A DNA stretch of 64,000 nucleotides from Thermohalobaculum sp039805905 (GTDB lineage: Bacteria > Pseudomonadota > Alphaproteobacteria > Rhodobacterales > Rhodobacteraceae): the NCBI GenBank assembly GCA_039805905.1, contig JBDIVM010000006.1:62001-126000 (forward strand), given 5' to 3'. The notes beneath the pieces are model-generated. The model was not told the DNA's origin. It worked only from the letters and a program-made list of their open reading frames with translations, and searched no databases. Position 1 is the first letter of the stretch. Each line of letters starts with the position of its first letter. Shown here in pieces: positions 48,282 through 57,753 of the stretch. The position numbers were made by a program, and so were the translations under genes.

Positions 48282-50216
48282 ATGCTCCGCACGCTCCGGC
48301 GCGTCCTCGACGCCATCTACCTCGCCGGCGGCGTGCTGGGCGCGCTGTTCCTGATCGCCATCCTCGGCCTGATTGTCGCCCAGATGATCGCCCGCTGGAC
48401 CGGGCAGGTGTTTCCCGGCGCCACCGACTATGCCGGCTATGCCATGGCGGGTGCCAGCTTCATGGCGCTGGCCTACGCGATGAACCGCGGCGCCCATATC
48501 CGGGTCAACCTGGCCCTGACCATGATGGGCGGCTGGCGGCGCCATGCCGAGATCTGGTGCTACGGGGTGGGCGCCGTGATCGCCGTGTTCTTCGCCCGCT
48601 ACGCGGTAAGGGGCACCTACTGGTCGCACAAGCTGAAGGACGTCAGCCAGGGGCTGGACGCGACACCGGTCTGGATCCCCCAGCTCCTGATGTCGGCGGG
48701 CGCCTGCCTGCTGGCACTGACGCTGATCGACCAGTTCCTGCGGCTGCTGCTGAGCGAGCACAAGGGCGTCGAGGGCGAGCGCGACTGGGAGGACGCGCCG
48801 GGCGAGAACCGCCGGACCCGCTACGTCATGGCCGGCCTGTTCCTGATCGCCATCTACGTGCCGGTCGCCTTCTTCAAGGGCTTTGCCGCCTCGGTCATCG
48901 TCAAGACCGCGATGTTCCTGTTCATCCTGTTCTTCCTGCTCGGTTCCGGGGTCTGGGTCGGACTGGCGCTGATCGGGGTCGCCTATTTCGGCGTCACCGG
49001 CTTCACCTCGCGCCCGGCCGGCGACGCGATGATCACCACGATCTGGACCTCGTCCTCCAGCTGGTCGCTGACCGCGCTGCCCTTGTTCATCTGGATGGGC
49101 GAGATCCTGTTCCGCACCCGTCTCTCCGAGGACATGTTCCGGGGCCTCGCACCCTGGATGGCGCGACTGCCGGGCGGGCTCCTGCACACCAACGTGGTCG
49201 GCTGCACCATCTTCGCCGCCGTCTCGGGCTCGTCGGCCGCCACGCTGATGACGGTCGGCAAGATGTCGATCCCCGAGCTCCGCCGGCGCAACTACCCCGA
49301 ATTCATGACCATCGGCACGCTGGCAGGCGCGGCGACGCTGGGACTGATGATCCCGCCCTCGCTGACGCTGATCGTCTACGGGGTCACGATCAACGAATCG
49401 ATCACCAAGCTGTTCATCGCCGGGATCATCCCGGGCCTCGTGCTGGCGACGATGTTCATGGGCTACATCGCCGCCTGGCACTACGTCCGGCCGGACCAGC
49501 GGCCCGAGCCCGAGCCGCCGATGCCGCTCCGGGAAAAGCTCTGGAACTCGCGCTTCCTCGGGCCGGTGCTGCTGCTGGTCTTCGCGGTGATCGGCTCGAT
49601 GTATACCGGCCTCGCCACGCCCACCGAGGCCGCCGCCATCGGCGTGATCGGCGCCCTCCTCCTCGCCGCCGCCCAGCGCAGCCTGACATGGGCCAGTTTC
49701 ACCGAGAGCCTGCTCGGCGCCACCGCAACCTCGGCGATGGTCGCCTTCATCCTGATGGGGGCCTCGTTCCTCTCGCTCGCCATGGGCTTCACCGGGCTGC
49801 CGCGCGCGCTGGCCGAGTGGATCGCCGCGCTCGGGCTCCCGGTGATCACGCTGATCGTTGCGCTGACGCTGTTCTACATCGTCATCGGCTGCTTCCTCGA
49901 CGGCATCTCGGCGGTGGTGCTGACCATGGCGGTGATCGAGCCGATGGTGAACATCCCCGCCTTCCGCGAGCTCGGCTTCTCGATGATCTGGTTCGGCATC
50001 TTCGTGACCGTGGTCGTGGAGATGGCGCAGATCACGCCGCCGATCGGCTTCAACCTGTTCGTGTTGCAGGGCATGACACGATACCAGATGACCTACATCG
50101 CCAAGACCGCCCTGCCGATGTTCCTGATCATGGTGCTGATGGTGGGCGTGCTGGTGCTCTGGCCCGAACTCGCGACCTGGCTGCCTGAGACGGCGCGGCA
50201 GGGGCCGGGCGGCTGA
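48282..50216 (+). CDS. TRAP transporter fused permease, DctQM
   Basis: 644 residues joining a DctQ-like part (residues 1-170, four helices, with a Trp-rich loop) to a DctM part with about eleven helices (LMIPPSLTLIVYGVT and ITPPIGFNLFVLQGMT in the core). The hinge has the charged segment EHKGVEGERDWEDAPGENRR. The first TRAP system in this window has separate dctQ and dctM genes, so two different architectures coexist. Paired with the DctP 81 bases upstream and the DadA-like gene before that. Confidence 0.93.
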   Translation: MLRTLRRVLDAIYLAGGVLGALFLIAILGLIVAQMIARWTGQVFPGATDYAGYAMAGASFMALAYAMNRGAHIRVNLALTMMGGWRRHAEIWCYGVGAVIAVFFARYAVRGTYWSHKLKDVSQGLDATPVWIPQLLMSAGACLLALTLIDQFLRLLLSEHKGVEGERDWEDAPGENRRTRYVMAGLFLIAIYVPVAFFKGFAASVIVKTAMFLFILFFLLGSGVWVGLALIGVAYFGVTGFTSRPAGDAMITTIWTSSSSWSLTALPLFIWMGEILFRTRLSEDMFRGLAPWMARLPGGLLHTNVVGCTIFAAVSGSSAATLMTVGKMSIPELRRRNYPEFMTIGTLAGAATLGLMIPPSLTLIVYGVTINESITKLFIAGIIPGLVLATMFMGYIAAWHYVRPDQRPEPEPPMPLREKLWNSRFLGPVLLLVFAVIGSMYTGLATPTEAAAIGVIGALLLAAAQRSLTWASFTESLLGATATSAMVAFILMGASFLSLAMGFTGLPRALAEWIAALGLPVITLIVALTLFYIVIGCFLDGISAVVLTMAVIEPMVNIPAFRELGFSMIWFGIFVTVVVEMAQITPPIGFNLFVLQGMTRYQMTYIAKTALPMFLIMVLMVGVLVLWPELATWLPETARQGPGG

Positions 50217-50232
50217 CGAGCGGCCGGCCCGT

Positions 50233-50246
50233 CCCCCATGTGGGGG
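50233..50246. terminator. short hairpin between convergent transporter and dehydrogenase genes
   Basis: CCCCCA-TG-TGGGGG (6-base perfect arms) in the 35-base gap between convergent stops. No T-tract. Confidence 0.35.
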
Positions 50247-50251
50247 CGAGC

Positions 50252-51145
50252 TCAGCCCTCGCGCCGCACCTTCCTGCCTCCCAGCCCCTCGTAGAAACGG
50301 GTCGCCTGGCTGTCGTCATGCCGGCCGAAGCCGGCTCCCGCGGCGCCGAGGAACACCTGCAGCGCCGCGGCCGAGACCGGGACCGGGAAGCGGGCCGCCC
50401 GCGCCGCGTCCAGCACGATGCCGAGATCCTTCACGAAGATGTCGACCGCCGACTTTGCCTCGGTGCCCTCGGTCAGCATCCTGGGACCGCGATTGGCGAT
50501 CATCCACGACCCGCCGGCCGAGACGTTCAGCACCTCGAGCACCTGGGAGGGATCGAGGCCGAGATGCGTCCCGAAGCTCATCACCTCGGCCGCCACCGCC
50601 AGGTTGCAGCCGGCCGCCAGCTGGTGGACCATTTTCATGGTCGAGCCCGGCCCCGGCCGGTCGCCGAGCCGGAAGATGCTCTTCCCCATCGCCGCCAGCA
50701 GCGGCTGCGCCGCAGCCCAGGCCGGTTCGGACCCGGCGCACATGAAGGTGAGGGTTCCGGTCTCCGCCGCGGCCGTGCCGCCCGAGACCGGCGCATCGAG
50801 ATAGCAGAGCCCCGCCTCCTCGACGCGGGCGCCGATCGTGGCGGCCGCCTCCGCCGGCATCGTCACCGAGGACAGCACCAGCGCCCCCCCCGGCAGCCCC
50901 TCGACCGCGCCGCCCTCGCCGAACAGCGCCGCCTCGGCCTGCTGCGCGTTGACCACCATCAGGACCGCCGCCCCGGCGCCGTCGCAGGCTGCCGCCGCAC
51001 TGTCTGCGCGCCGCCCGCCCCGTCCCTCCAGCCAGTCGAGCGCCGCGGGGCTCACATCGAACCCCGCCACCTCGTGCCCGGCATCCAGAAGCGCCGAGGC
51101 CATGCCCCGGCCCATCGCGCCGAGACCGATGAAGCCGACCCGCAT
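50252..51145 (-). CDS. NAD(P)-dependent dehydrogenase, 3-hydroxyisobutyrate dehydrogenase family
   Basis: 297 residues. Nucleotide-binding GLGAMGRGMASALLDAGHEV starts the chain, and the catalytic Lys is in GPGSTMKMVHQLAAG. This family includes 3-hydroxyisobutyrate, tartronate semialdehyde and L-threonate dehydrogenases (LtnD). In this cluster, with a DenD-like gene and a sugar importer, an L-threonate or other sugar-acid dehydrogenase is plausible. It begins 3 bases after the permease gene, so it belongs to the ABC operon. Confidence 0.9.
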   Translation of the reverse strand: MRVGFIGLGAMGRGMASALLDAGHEVAGFDVSPAALDWLEGRGGRRADSAAAACDGAGAAVLMVVNAQQAEAALFGEGGAVEGLPGGALVLSSVTMPAEAAATIGARVEEAGLCYLDAPVSGGTAAAETGTLTFMCAGSEPAWAAAQPLLAAMGKSIFRLGDRPGPGSTMKMVHQLAAGCNLAVAAEVMSFGTHLGLDPSQVLEVLNVSAGGSWMIANRGPRMLTEGTEAKSAVDIFVKDLGIVLDAARAARFPVPVSAAALQVFLGAAGAGFGRHDDSQATRFYEGLGGRKVRREG

Positions 51146-51148
51146 CGC

Positions 51149-52039
51149 CTATTCCTTTACCGCCCCGGTCATCGCCGCCACATAGTGCTCGACGAAGAAG
51201 GCATAGAGCACGACCAGCGGCAGCGAGCCCACCAGCGCCCCCGCCATGATCGAGCCCCAGCGGTAGACGTCGCCATCGGTGAAGTTGGTGACGATCGCCA
51301 CCGGCACGGTCTTGTTGTTCGCGTTGGAAATGAAGGTCAGCGCGTAGATGAACTCGTTCCAGCACAGCGTGAAGCAGAAGATGAAGGCCGAGATCAGGCC
51401 GGGTATCGCCAGCGGCAGGATGATCTTCGTGAGGATCTGCCAGCGCGAGGCGCCGTCGATCAGCGCGCATTCCTCGAGTTCGAACGGGATGGTCTTGAAA
51501 TAGCCCATCAGGAGCCAGGTCGAGAACGGGATCAGGATCGTCGGATAGGTCAGGATCAGAGCCAGCGGGCTGTCGAACAGGCCGTAGTTGTTGATGATCG
51601 TCGCCAGCGGGATGAACAGGATCGAGGGTGGCACCAGATAGGCGAGGAAGATCGCCGCGCCGACGAAGCCTGCCCCCTGGTAGCGGATGCGCACGATCGC
51701 ATAGGCGGCGAGCGTGCTGGCGACCAGCGACAGGATGGTGGCCGAGATCGCCACATACATCGTGTTCCAGAGCCAGGTCGGATAGGCGGTCTCGAACAGC
51801 AGGATCCGGACATGCTTGATCGTCGGATGCCAGGTCCAGAGCGGGTTCAAGGTATCGAGGTCGATCAGCTCGTTGTCCGGCTTTATCGAGGTCAGCGCCA
51901 TCCAGTAGAACGGGAACAGGAGCACCAGCATGATGATCCCGAGCGGCAGCCAGAGTGTGACCAGCCGGCTGCCACGGGTCTCGAGATACTCCATCCCCTC
52001 GCGGAAATCGGCCTTGCCGGCGACGGTGGCGTCAGTCAT
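51149..52039 (-). CDS. ABC transporter permease, MalG family
   Basis: 296 residues with six helices. The conserved coupling segment is EECALIDGASRWQILTKIILPLAIPG (EAA loop) in the C-terminal half, contacting the ATPase. The N-terminal helix starts LVTLWLPLGIIMLVLLFPFYW. Overlaps the preceding permease gene by 8 bases, so translation is coupled. It is one of two inner-membrane subunits of a carbohydrate importer, CUT1 type. Confidence 0.94.
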   Translation of the reverse strand: MTDATVAGKADFREGMEYLETRGSRLVTLWLPLGIIMLVLLFPFYWMALTSIKPDNELIDLDTLNPLWTWHPTIKHVRILLFETAYPTWLWNTMYVAISATILSLVASTLAAYAIVRIRYQGAGFVGAAIFLAYLVPPSILFIPLATIINNYGLFDSPLALILTYPTILIPFSTWLLMGYFKTIPFELEECALIDGASRWQILTKIILPLAIPGLISAFIFCFTLCWNEFIYALTFISNANNKTVPVAIVTNFTDGDVYRWGSIMAGALVGSLPLVVLYAFFVEHYVAAMTGAVKE

Positions 52040-52979
52040 TGCCTTCTCCGTGCTGCCACTTGCGCCGCTGCAGGCCGAACCACGAGAACATGATCGCGGC
52101 GAGCAGGAACGGGATCATCGCGGTGGAGATCGCCGCGCCTTCGCCCAGATAGCCCCCGAGGATCGCCCGCTGGTAGCTCAGCGTCGCCATCAGATGGGTG
52201 GCGTTGACCGGCCCTCCCCGGGTCAGCACCCAGATCAGCTGGAAGTCGGTGAATGTGAACAGGACCGAGAAGGTCATCACCACGGCGATGATCGGCGTCA
52301 GGAGCGGATAGGTGATATGGCGGAACATCTGCCAGCGCGTCGCCCCGTCGATGACCGCCGCCTCGTAGAGCGAGCCGGGCACCGTCTGCAGCCCGGCGAG
52401 CAGCGTGATGGCGATGAAGGGCACACCGCGCCAGATGTTGGCGAAGATCACCGAGCCCCGCGCCATGTTGGCCTCGCCGAGCCAGTTGACCTGGTAGTCC
52501 GGGGCGATCAGCCCCAGCCCCTGCATCATCCAGGTCAGGATCGAGAACTGGGTGTCGAATATCCACCAGAAGGCGATGGCGCTGAGCACGGTCGGCACGA
52601 TGAACGGGATCAGCACCACCGCCCGGATGATCGCCTTGAACGGCATGTGCCGGTTCAGGAGCAGCGCAAGGTAGAGCCCGACGCCGAACTTCACCGCGCT
52701 CGCGACGATCGTGTAGAGCAGGGTGTTGAACACGCTCAGCCAGAAGACGTCGTCATCCCAGAGCCAGGCGTAGTTCTCGAGCCCGATCCACTCGCCGCCC
52801 CGCCCGATCCGGGTGTCGGTGAACGACAGCCAGACACCGAGGCCCAGCGGATAGGCGAGGAACAGGACCAGGAACGCCGCTGTTGGCATCATGAACCAGA
52901 AGCCGAGCCAGTTGCGGTTCGTCCGCAGCCGGTTCCAGGCGGATATCGAAGGCACGGCGCTGGCAGTGGCGTCGGTCAT
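52032..52979 (-). CDS. ABC transporter permease, MalF/UgpA family
   Basis: 315 residues with six helices, beginning NWLGFWFMMPTAAFLVLFLAYPLGLGVWLS after a short polar N terminus. The EAA loop is SLYEAAVIDGATRWQMFRHITYPLLTP. ATG 52979 was chosen because the frame upstream lies in the antisense of the binding-protein gene. It is separated from the binding-protein gene by a strong stem-loop. Heteromeric partner of the MalG-type permease. Confidence 0.94.
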   Translation of the reverse strand: MTDATASAVPSISAWNRLRTNRNWLGFWFMMPTAAFLVLFLAYPLGLGVWLSFTDTRIGRGGEWIGLENYAWLWDDDVFWLSVFNTLLYTIVASAVKFGVGLYLALLLNRHMPFKAIIRAVVLIPFIVPTVLSAIAFWWIFDTQFSILTWMMQGLGLIAPDYQVNWLGEANMARGSVIFANIWRGVPFIAITLLAGLQTVPGSLYEAAVIDGATRWQMFRHITYPLLTPIIAVVMTFSVLFTFTDFQLIWVLTRGGPVNATHLMATLSYQRAILGGYLGEGAAISTAMIPFLLAAIMFSWFGLQRRKWQHGEGND

Positions 52980-53032
52980 CGGTCGGTCCCATCGGCCCTT
53001 CGCGTGCAGGGTGCCCGCAGCACCCTGTTCGT

Positions 53033-53061
53033 GCCCCTCCCCCCCGTGCGGGGGGAGGGGC
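53033..53061 (-). other. strong stem-loop between binding protein and permease genes
   Basis: Perfect 12-base arms GCCCCTCCCCCC and GGGGGGAGGGGC with a 5-base loop, in the 101-base gap. No T-tract follows on the transcribed strand, so it is better read as an mRNA end-protecting or partially terminating element. Confidence 0.65.
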
Positions 53062-53080
53062 CTCACCCTGGCATCAGGCC

Positions 53081-54439
53081 TCAGCGGTAGAGCCGCTTGG
53101 CCTGCCGCTCGGCCATCTTCATTGCGCCCGCCGCGGTCTCGCGACCCGAGCAGACATTGGCGAACATGTCGAGCACGATGAAGTCGGCAAGCGCCGCCGC
53201 CGCCTTCTCGCCGACCGAGCCCAGATGGCCGGCGGTCAGCGTCCGCGTCGAGGCGAACTTCGCCGGGGTGATCTTCGGATCGGCCTCCCAGAACGGCAGC
53301 GTCTCGTAGGCATTCAGCGCCTGGGTCAGATAGCCGACCGCGCCTTCCGCCCACGGCCCGAAGTTGTCGATCTCCATCATGAACTGCATGAACGCCTTCA
53401 CCGCATTCGGATTCTTGGTGTAGGACATGCCCAGCAGCGGGTAGCAGATGTGGAACTCGGTCGGCTTGCCGACCGGGCCGATCGGCCAGAGGCCGTGATA
53501 GACGTCCTCGGCGATCGCGGCCATCTTCGGCGCCGCCGCCTTGGCCGCCGCGTCGGCATCGGCGGCCGGGTTGGCACCGCGTTTGGCCGCGGCGTAGATC
53601 GAGACGCCGTTGTTGGTCATCCACACCTCCTCGGCCAGCATCGCCTTGTTGTTGAAGGCGTCGTTCCACGAAGCGGTGCCCGGAATCCAGTGCTCGTAGA
53701 GCGATTTGGCATAGTTGAGCGCCGCCTCGGTCTCGGGCGAGTTGATGATCACCTGATCGCTGGCGTCGACCAGATTGCCGCCATGCGCCCACAGGCACCA
53801 GTGCACCCAGGCGTTGCCGTCGCCCGAGGCGTGCCCGAGCGCCATGCCCGAGGGCTTGCCGATCGCCTTCATCGCCTTGGTCAGCTCGAGGAAACCCGCG
53901 AGGTCGGTCGGCAGCTCGCTGAACCCGGCCTCCTTGATCGCCGACATGCGGTAGTTGATCAGGTTGGCGTTGTAGGCGACGGGAATGGCGATCCACTTGC
54001 CGCCCGACTGGCCGTAGACCTTCGACGGCTCGGTCCAGCCCCCGTACTTGCCGCCGAGGTAGTCGGCGACGTCGGTCACATCGAGGCAGTGGTCCGGGAA
54101 CAGGTGCGGCAGCGAGTAGAGGCCCCAGAACATGTCCGGGCCCGAACCGACATTGGCTGCGACCGAGGCCTTCGGCTGCACGTCGTCGAGGCTCTCGCTC
54201 AGCACCGTCACCGGCACGCCGGTCGCCTTGGTGAAGGCGTCGACGAGCTTCATGAACGAGTCCTCCTCGGACTGCACGAAGCGCTTCCAGCGCAGGAGCT
54301 CAAGCTTTGCGCCGGACTCCGGCTGCCACTTCAGCTCGGTCGCCGCCCAGGCCCTGGCCCGGCCGATCAGGTCTGCGCCCAGCATCGCGGCGCCGAATGC
54401 CGCCGTGCCCTTCAGGAGCGAACGTCTGTCAATCCTCAT
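53081..54439 (-). CDS. ABC transporter sugar-binding protein
   Basis: 452 residues with a Tat signal (RRSLLKGTAAFGAAMLGADLIG) and ARAWA before the mature protein. LKWQPESGAKLELLRWKRFVQSEEDSF, GSGPDMFWG and WVHWCLWAHGGNLVD are typical of family 1 solute-binding proteins. Many Trp residues suit stacking on sugars. ATG 54439 has GGGAGGAAGAC in front. First gene of the transporter operon after the ATPase, 77 bases downstream of it. Confidence 0.93.
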   Translation of the reverse strand: MRIDRRSLLKGTAAFGAAMLGADLIGRARAWAATELKWQPESGAKLELLRWKRFVQSEEDSFMKLVDAFTKATGVPVTVLSESLDDVQPKASVAANVGSGPDMFWGLYSLPHLFPDHCLDVTDVADYLGGKYGGWTEPSKVYGQSGGKWIAIPVAYNANLINYRMSAIKEAGFSELPTDLAGFLELTKAMKAIGKPSGMALGHASGDGNAWVHWCLWAHGGNLVDASDQVIINSPETEAALNYAKSLYEHWIPGTASWNDAFNNKAMLAEEVWMTNNGVSIYAAAKRGANPAADADAAAKAAAPKMAAIAEDVYHGLWPIGPVGKPTEFHICYPLLGMSYTKNPNAVKAFMQFMMEIDNFGPWAEGAVGYLTQALNAYETLPFWEADPKITPAKFASTRTLTAGHLGSVGEKAAAALADFIVLDMFANVCSGRETAAGAMKMAERQAKRLYR

Positions 54440-54516
54440 GTCTTCCTCCCTGTGTGCCGGGCCCATCCCGGCGGATCGCTTCACCGGCCGGCGGCGGTTC
54501 CGCCGGCGTCTGCCGT

Positions 54517-55590
<1,074 letters not shown>

Positions 55591-55657
55591 GGGCTGATCT
55601 CTCCCCGCATTGCCGTATCCGGCCGCCGGATTGGGCTTCCGGTTTTGATTTGCCGAA

Positions 55658-55694
55658 ACTATGGTGCGGCGCGACCGGTAAGGTCAATGCACCA
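55658..55694. promoter_or_regulatory. divergent promoter region with inverted repeat
   Basis: On the minus strand TTGACC (55687-55682), 18-base spacer, CATAGT (55663-55658) resembles a promoter for the ABC operon. TGGTGC (55662-55667) and GCACCA (55689-55694) form an inverted repeat overlapping it, as a repressor site would. Short match; no regulator gene is adjacent. Confidence 0.4.
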
Positions 55695-55734
55695 ATTTGC
55701 CCCCTGGCGCTGAAAATCGTGAAAGGACCCGCCC

Positions 55735-56670
55735 TTGACCAGACCGGAGATCCTGCAGGCCACGCCCCTGATGGGACGGATCGCCGAGGCGATCGAAGCT
55801 GCCTATACCGTGCACCGCTATTTCGATGCCGCCGACAGGCCCGCCCTGCTCGCCAGCGCCGCGCCCGGCATCCGCGCCATCGTCACCAACGGACAGGCCC
55901 CGCGCGAGCTGATCGAGGCGCTGCCCGGACTCGAGCTGATCGCATCGTTCGGGGTCGGCTATGACGGGGTCGATGTCGCCGCCTGCCGCGCACGGGGCGT
56001 GCGGGTGACCAACACGCCCGATGTCCTGAACGACGCGGTGGCCGAGCTGACGCTCGGGCTGATGATCGCGCTCTGCCGGCGCATCCCGCAGGCAGATTTC
56101 CATGTCCGCGAGGGCCTCTGGCTGGAAGGCGGCTACCCGCTGACCGCCGAGCTCACCGGAAAGCGGGTGGGCATCCTCGGCCTCGGACGCATCGGCAAGG
56201 AGATCGCCCGGCGCTGCCAGGCCTTCAAGATGCGCGTCGCCTATCACGGGCGCACCGAGCAGCCCTTCGAGCCCTACGAGTACTACGCCGACCTCGAGGC
56301 CATGGCCCGCGACGTCGACTGGCTGGTGATCATCGCGCCGGGCGGCGCCGCGACCAGGAAAATCGTCTCGCGCAGGGTGCTGGAGGCGCTGGGGCCGAAG
56401 GGCTGCCTCGTCAATGTCGCCCGCGGCTCGCTGGTCGACGAGCCGGCGATGGTCGAGATGCTGCAGTCCGGTGCACTCGGCGGCGCGGCGCTCGACGTCT
56501 TCGCCGACGAGCCGCGTGTGCCCGAGGTGCTGCTCGGCCTCGACAACGTGGTGCTCTCGCCGCATCAGGGCTCGGCCACGGTCAAGACGCGGAACGCCAT
56601 GGCCGACCTCGTGGTCGGCAACCTCGCCGCCCATTTCGCCGGCAGCCCGTTGCTGACCCCGGTCGTGTAA
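55735..56670 (+). CDS. D-2-hydroxyacid dehydrogenase, NAD-dependent
   Basis: 311 residues. Nucleotide-binding GILGLGRIGKEIARR, catalytic Arg in NVARGSLVDE, Glu in DEPRVPE, and His in LSPHQGSATVKTR, all conserved. It reduces a 2-keto acid, for example hydroxypyruvate or glyoxylate, or oxidises a D-2-hydroxy acid. TTG 55735 is used, with GAAAGGA upstream, as no ATG or GTG fits before MTRPEILQATPLM. It is divergent from the sugar importer and could be controlled by the same site. Confidence 0.9.
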   Translation: MTRPEILQATPLMGRIAEAIEAAYTVHRYFDAADRPALLASAAPGIRAIVTNGQAPRELIEALPGLELIASFGVGYDGVDVAACRARGVRVTNTPDVLNDAVAELTLGLMIALCRRIPQADFHVREGLWLEGGYPLTAELTGKRVGILGLGRIGKEIARRCQAFKMRVAYHGRTEQPFEPYEYYADLEAMARDVDWLVIIAPGGAATRKIVSRRVLEALGPKGCLVNVARGSLVDEPAMVEMLQSGALGGAALDVFADEPRVPEVLLGLDNVVLSPHQGSATVKTRNAMADLVVGNLAAHFAGSPLLTPVV

Positions 56671-56736
56671 GCCGCGGCGCCTGCCAGATCCAGCGCCCCC
56701 CGGGTGAGGTGCCGGACGGGGATCCCGAAGCACATG

Positions 56737-57699
56737 CTACCGCTCGATGTCGTCCTCGAGGAAGAAGCGGATGTTGTCCTCGAAGCTGTCGTCGGCCCGG
56801 AAGCCCAGCTTCAGCGCCTTCTGCGGATTGAAGAACCCCTTCCAGCCCAGCACGATCTTCTGCACCGCCGGATCCGGCTCCCAGCGGATCAGCCGCGCCG
56901 GCCCGTCGCCGGCCACCCGCCGCATGGCATCGACCATGTCGCCGATCCGGTGCGTCCGCCCCGGCAGGGCGAAGGCGCGGTTCATGCCGAAGTCGGCAGC
57001 CGGAACCTCGGCCGCATGGATCAGGTTCTCGATGCAGCGCCGGGGCGAGAGGTACCAGTGCGGATAGTCCGGCCCGACCGGGCAGACCGCCTCCCGGCCC
57101 TGCAGCGGCTCGCGGAAGATCGACGACATGAAGCCCGAGGCCGCCTTGTTCGGCTTGCCCGGCCGGATCGAGATCGTCGGCAGCCGCGGCGCCCGCCCGT
57201 CGAGGAAGCCCCGCCGCGAGTAGTCGTTCAGCAACAGCTCCGCCGCCGCCTTCTGCATGCCGTAGGAGGTCTGCGGGTTCAGTTGCGTCCAGTCCTCGAT
57301 CGGCTCGCTGATCTCGCCGCCATAGACCGCGATCGACGAGGTGAACACCACCACCGGGCAGGTCCCCTGTGCGCGCGCTGCCTCGAAGACGTTCAGCGAG
57401 CCCCAGAGATTGATCCCCATGCCGAGGTCGAACTCGGCCTCCGCCTGCCCCGAGACGATCGCCGCCAGGTGGTAGATCACGTCCGCGCCCCCGGCCAGCG
57501 CTGCGGCCACCGCCGCCCGGTCGGTAATGTCGAGCCTGCGGCAGGAAACCGGGAAGGGCGCCTCGACCGGCGCCGGGTCCACGACATCGGCCAGCACCAT
57601 CCCGGCGATGTCCTTTCCCTTCAGCCGCCCGCGCCCGGCGAGCGTGCGCGCCAGCTTCTGCCCGATCATGCCGCCGCCGCCAATGATGATGACGTGCAT
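56737..57699 (-). CDS. NAD-dependent epimerase/dehydratase, D-erythronate dehydrogenase (DenD)-like
   Basis: 320 residues of the extended SDR type. GGGGMIGQKLARTLAGRG binds NAD(P), and the catalytic Ser-Tyr-Lys is in TSSIAVYGGE and SYGMQKAAAE. The tail WYLSPRRCIENLIHAAE matches DenD of the tetronate pathways. DenD oxidises D-erythronate to 2-keto-D-erythronate; this activity here is inferred from similarity and context. It follows the dehydratase gene by 54 bases on the same strand. Confidence 0.85.
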   Translation of the reverse strand: MHVIIIGGGGMIGQKLARTLAGRGRLKGKDIAGMVLADVVDPAPVEAPFPVSCRRLDITDRAAVAAALAGGADVIYHLAAIVSGQAEAEFDLGMGINLWGSLNVFEAARAQGTCPVVVFTSSIAVYGGEISEPIEDWTQLNPQTSYGMQKAAAELLLNDYSRRGFLDGRAPRLPTISIRPGKPNKAASGFMSSIFREPLQGREAVCPVGPDYPHWYLSPRRCIENLIHAAEVPAADFGMNRAFALPGRTHRIGDMVDAMRRVAGDGPARLIRWEPDPAVQKIVLGWKGFFNPQKALKLGFRADDSFEDNIRFFLEDDIER

Positions 57700-57753
57700 G
57701 GTCCCCCCCTTGCTACGGCCAGGTCCGGGCCCTGAGCCGGGACCCTGACCTCG

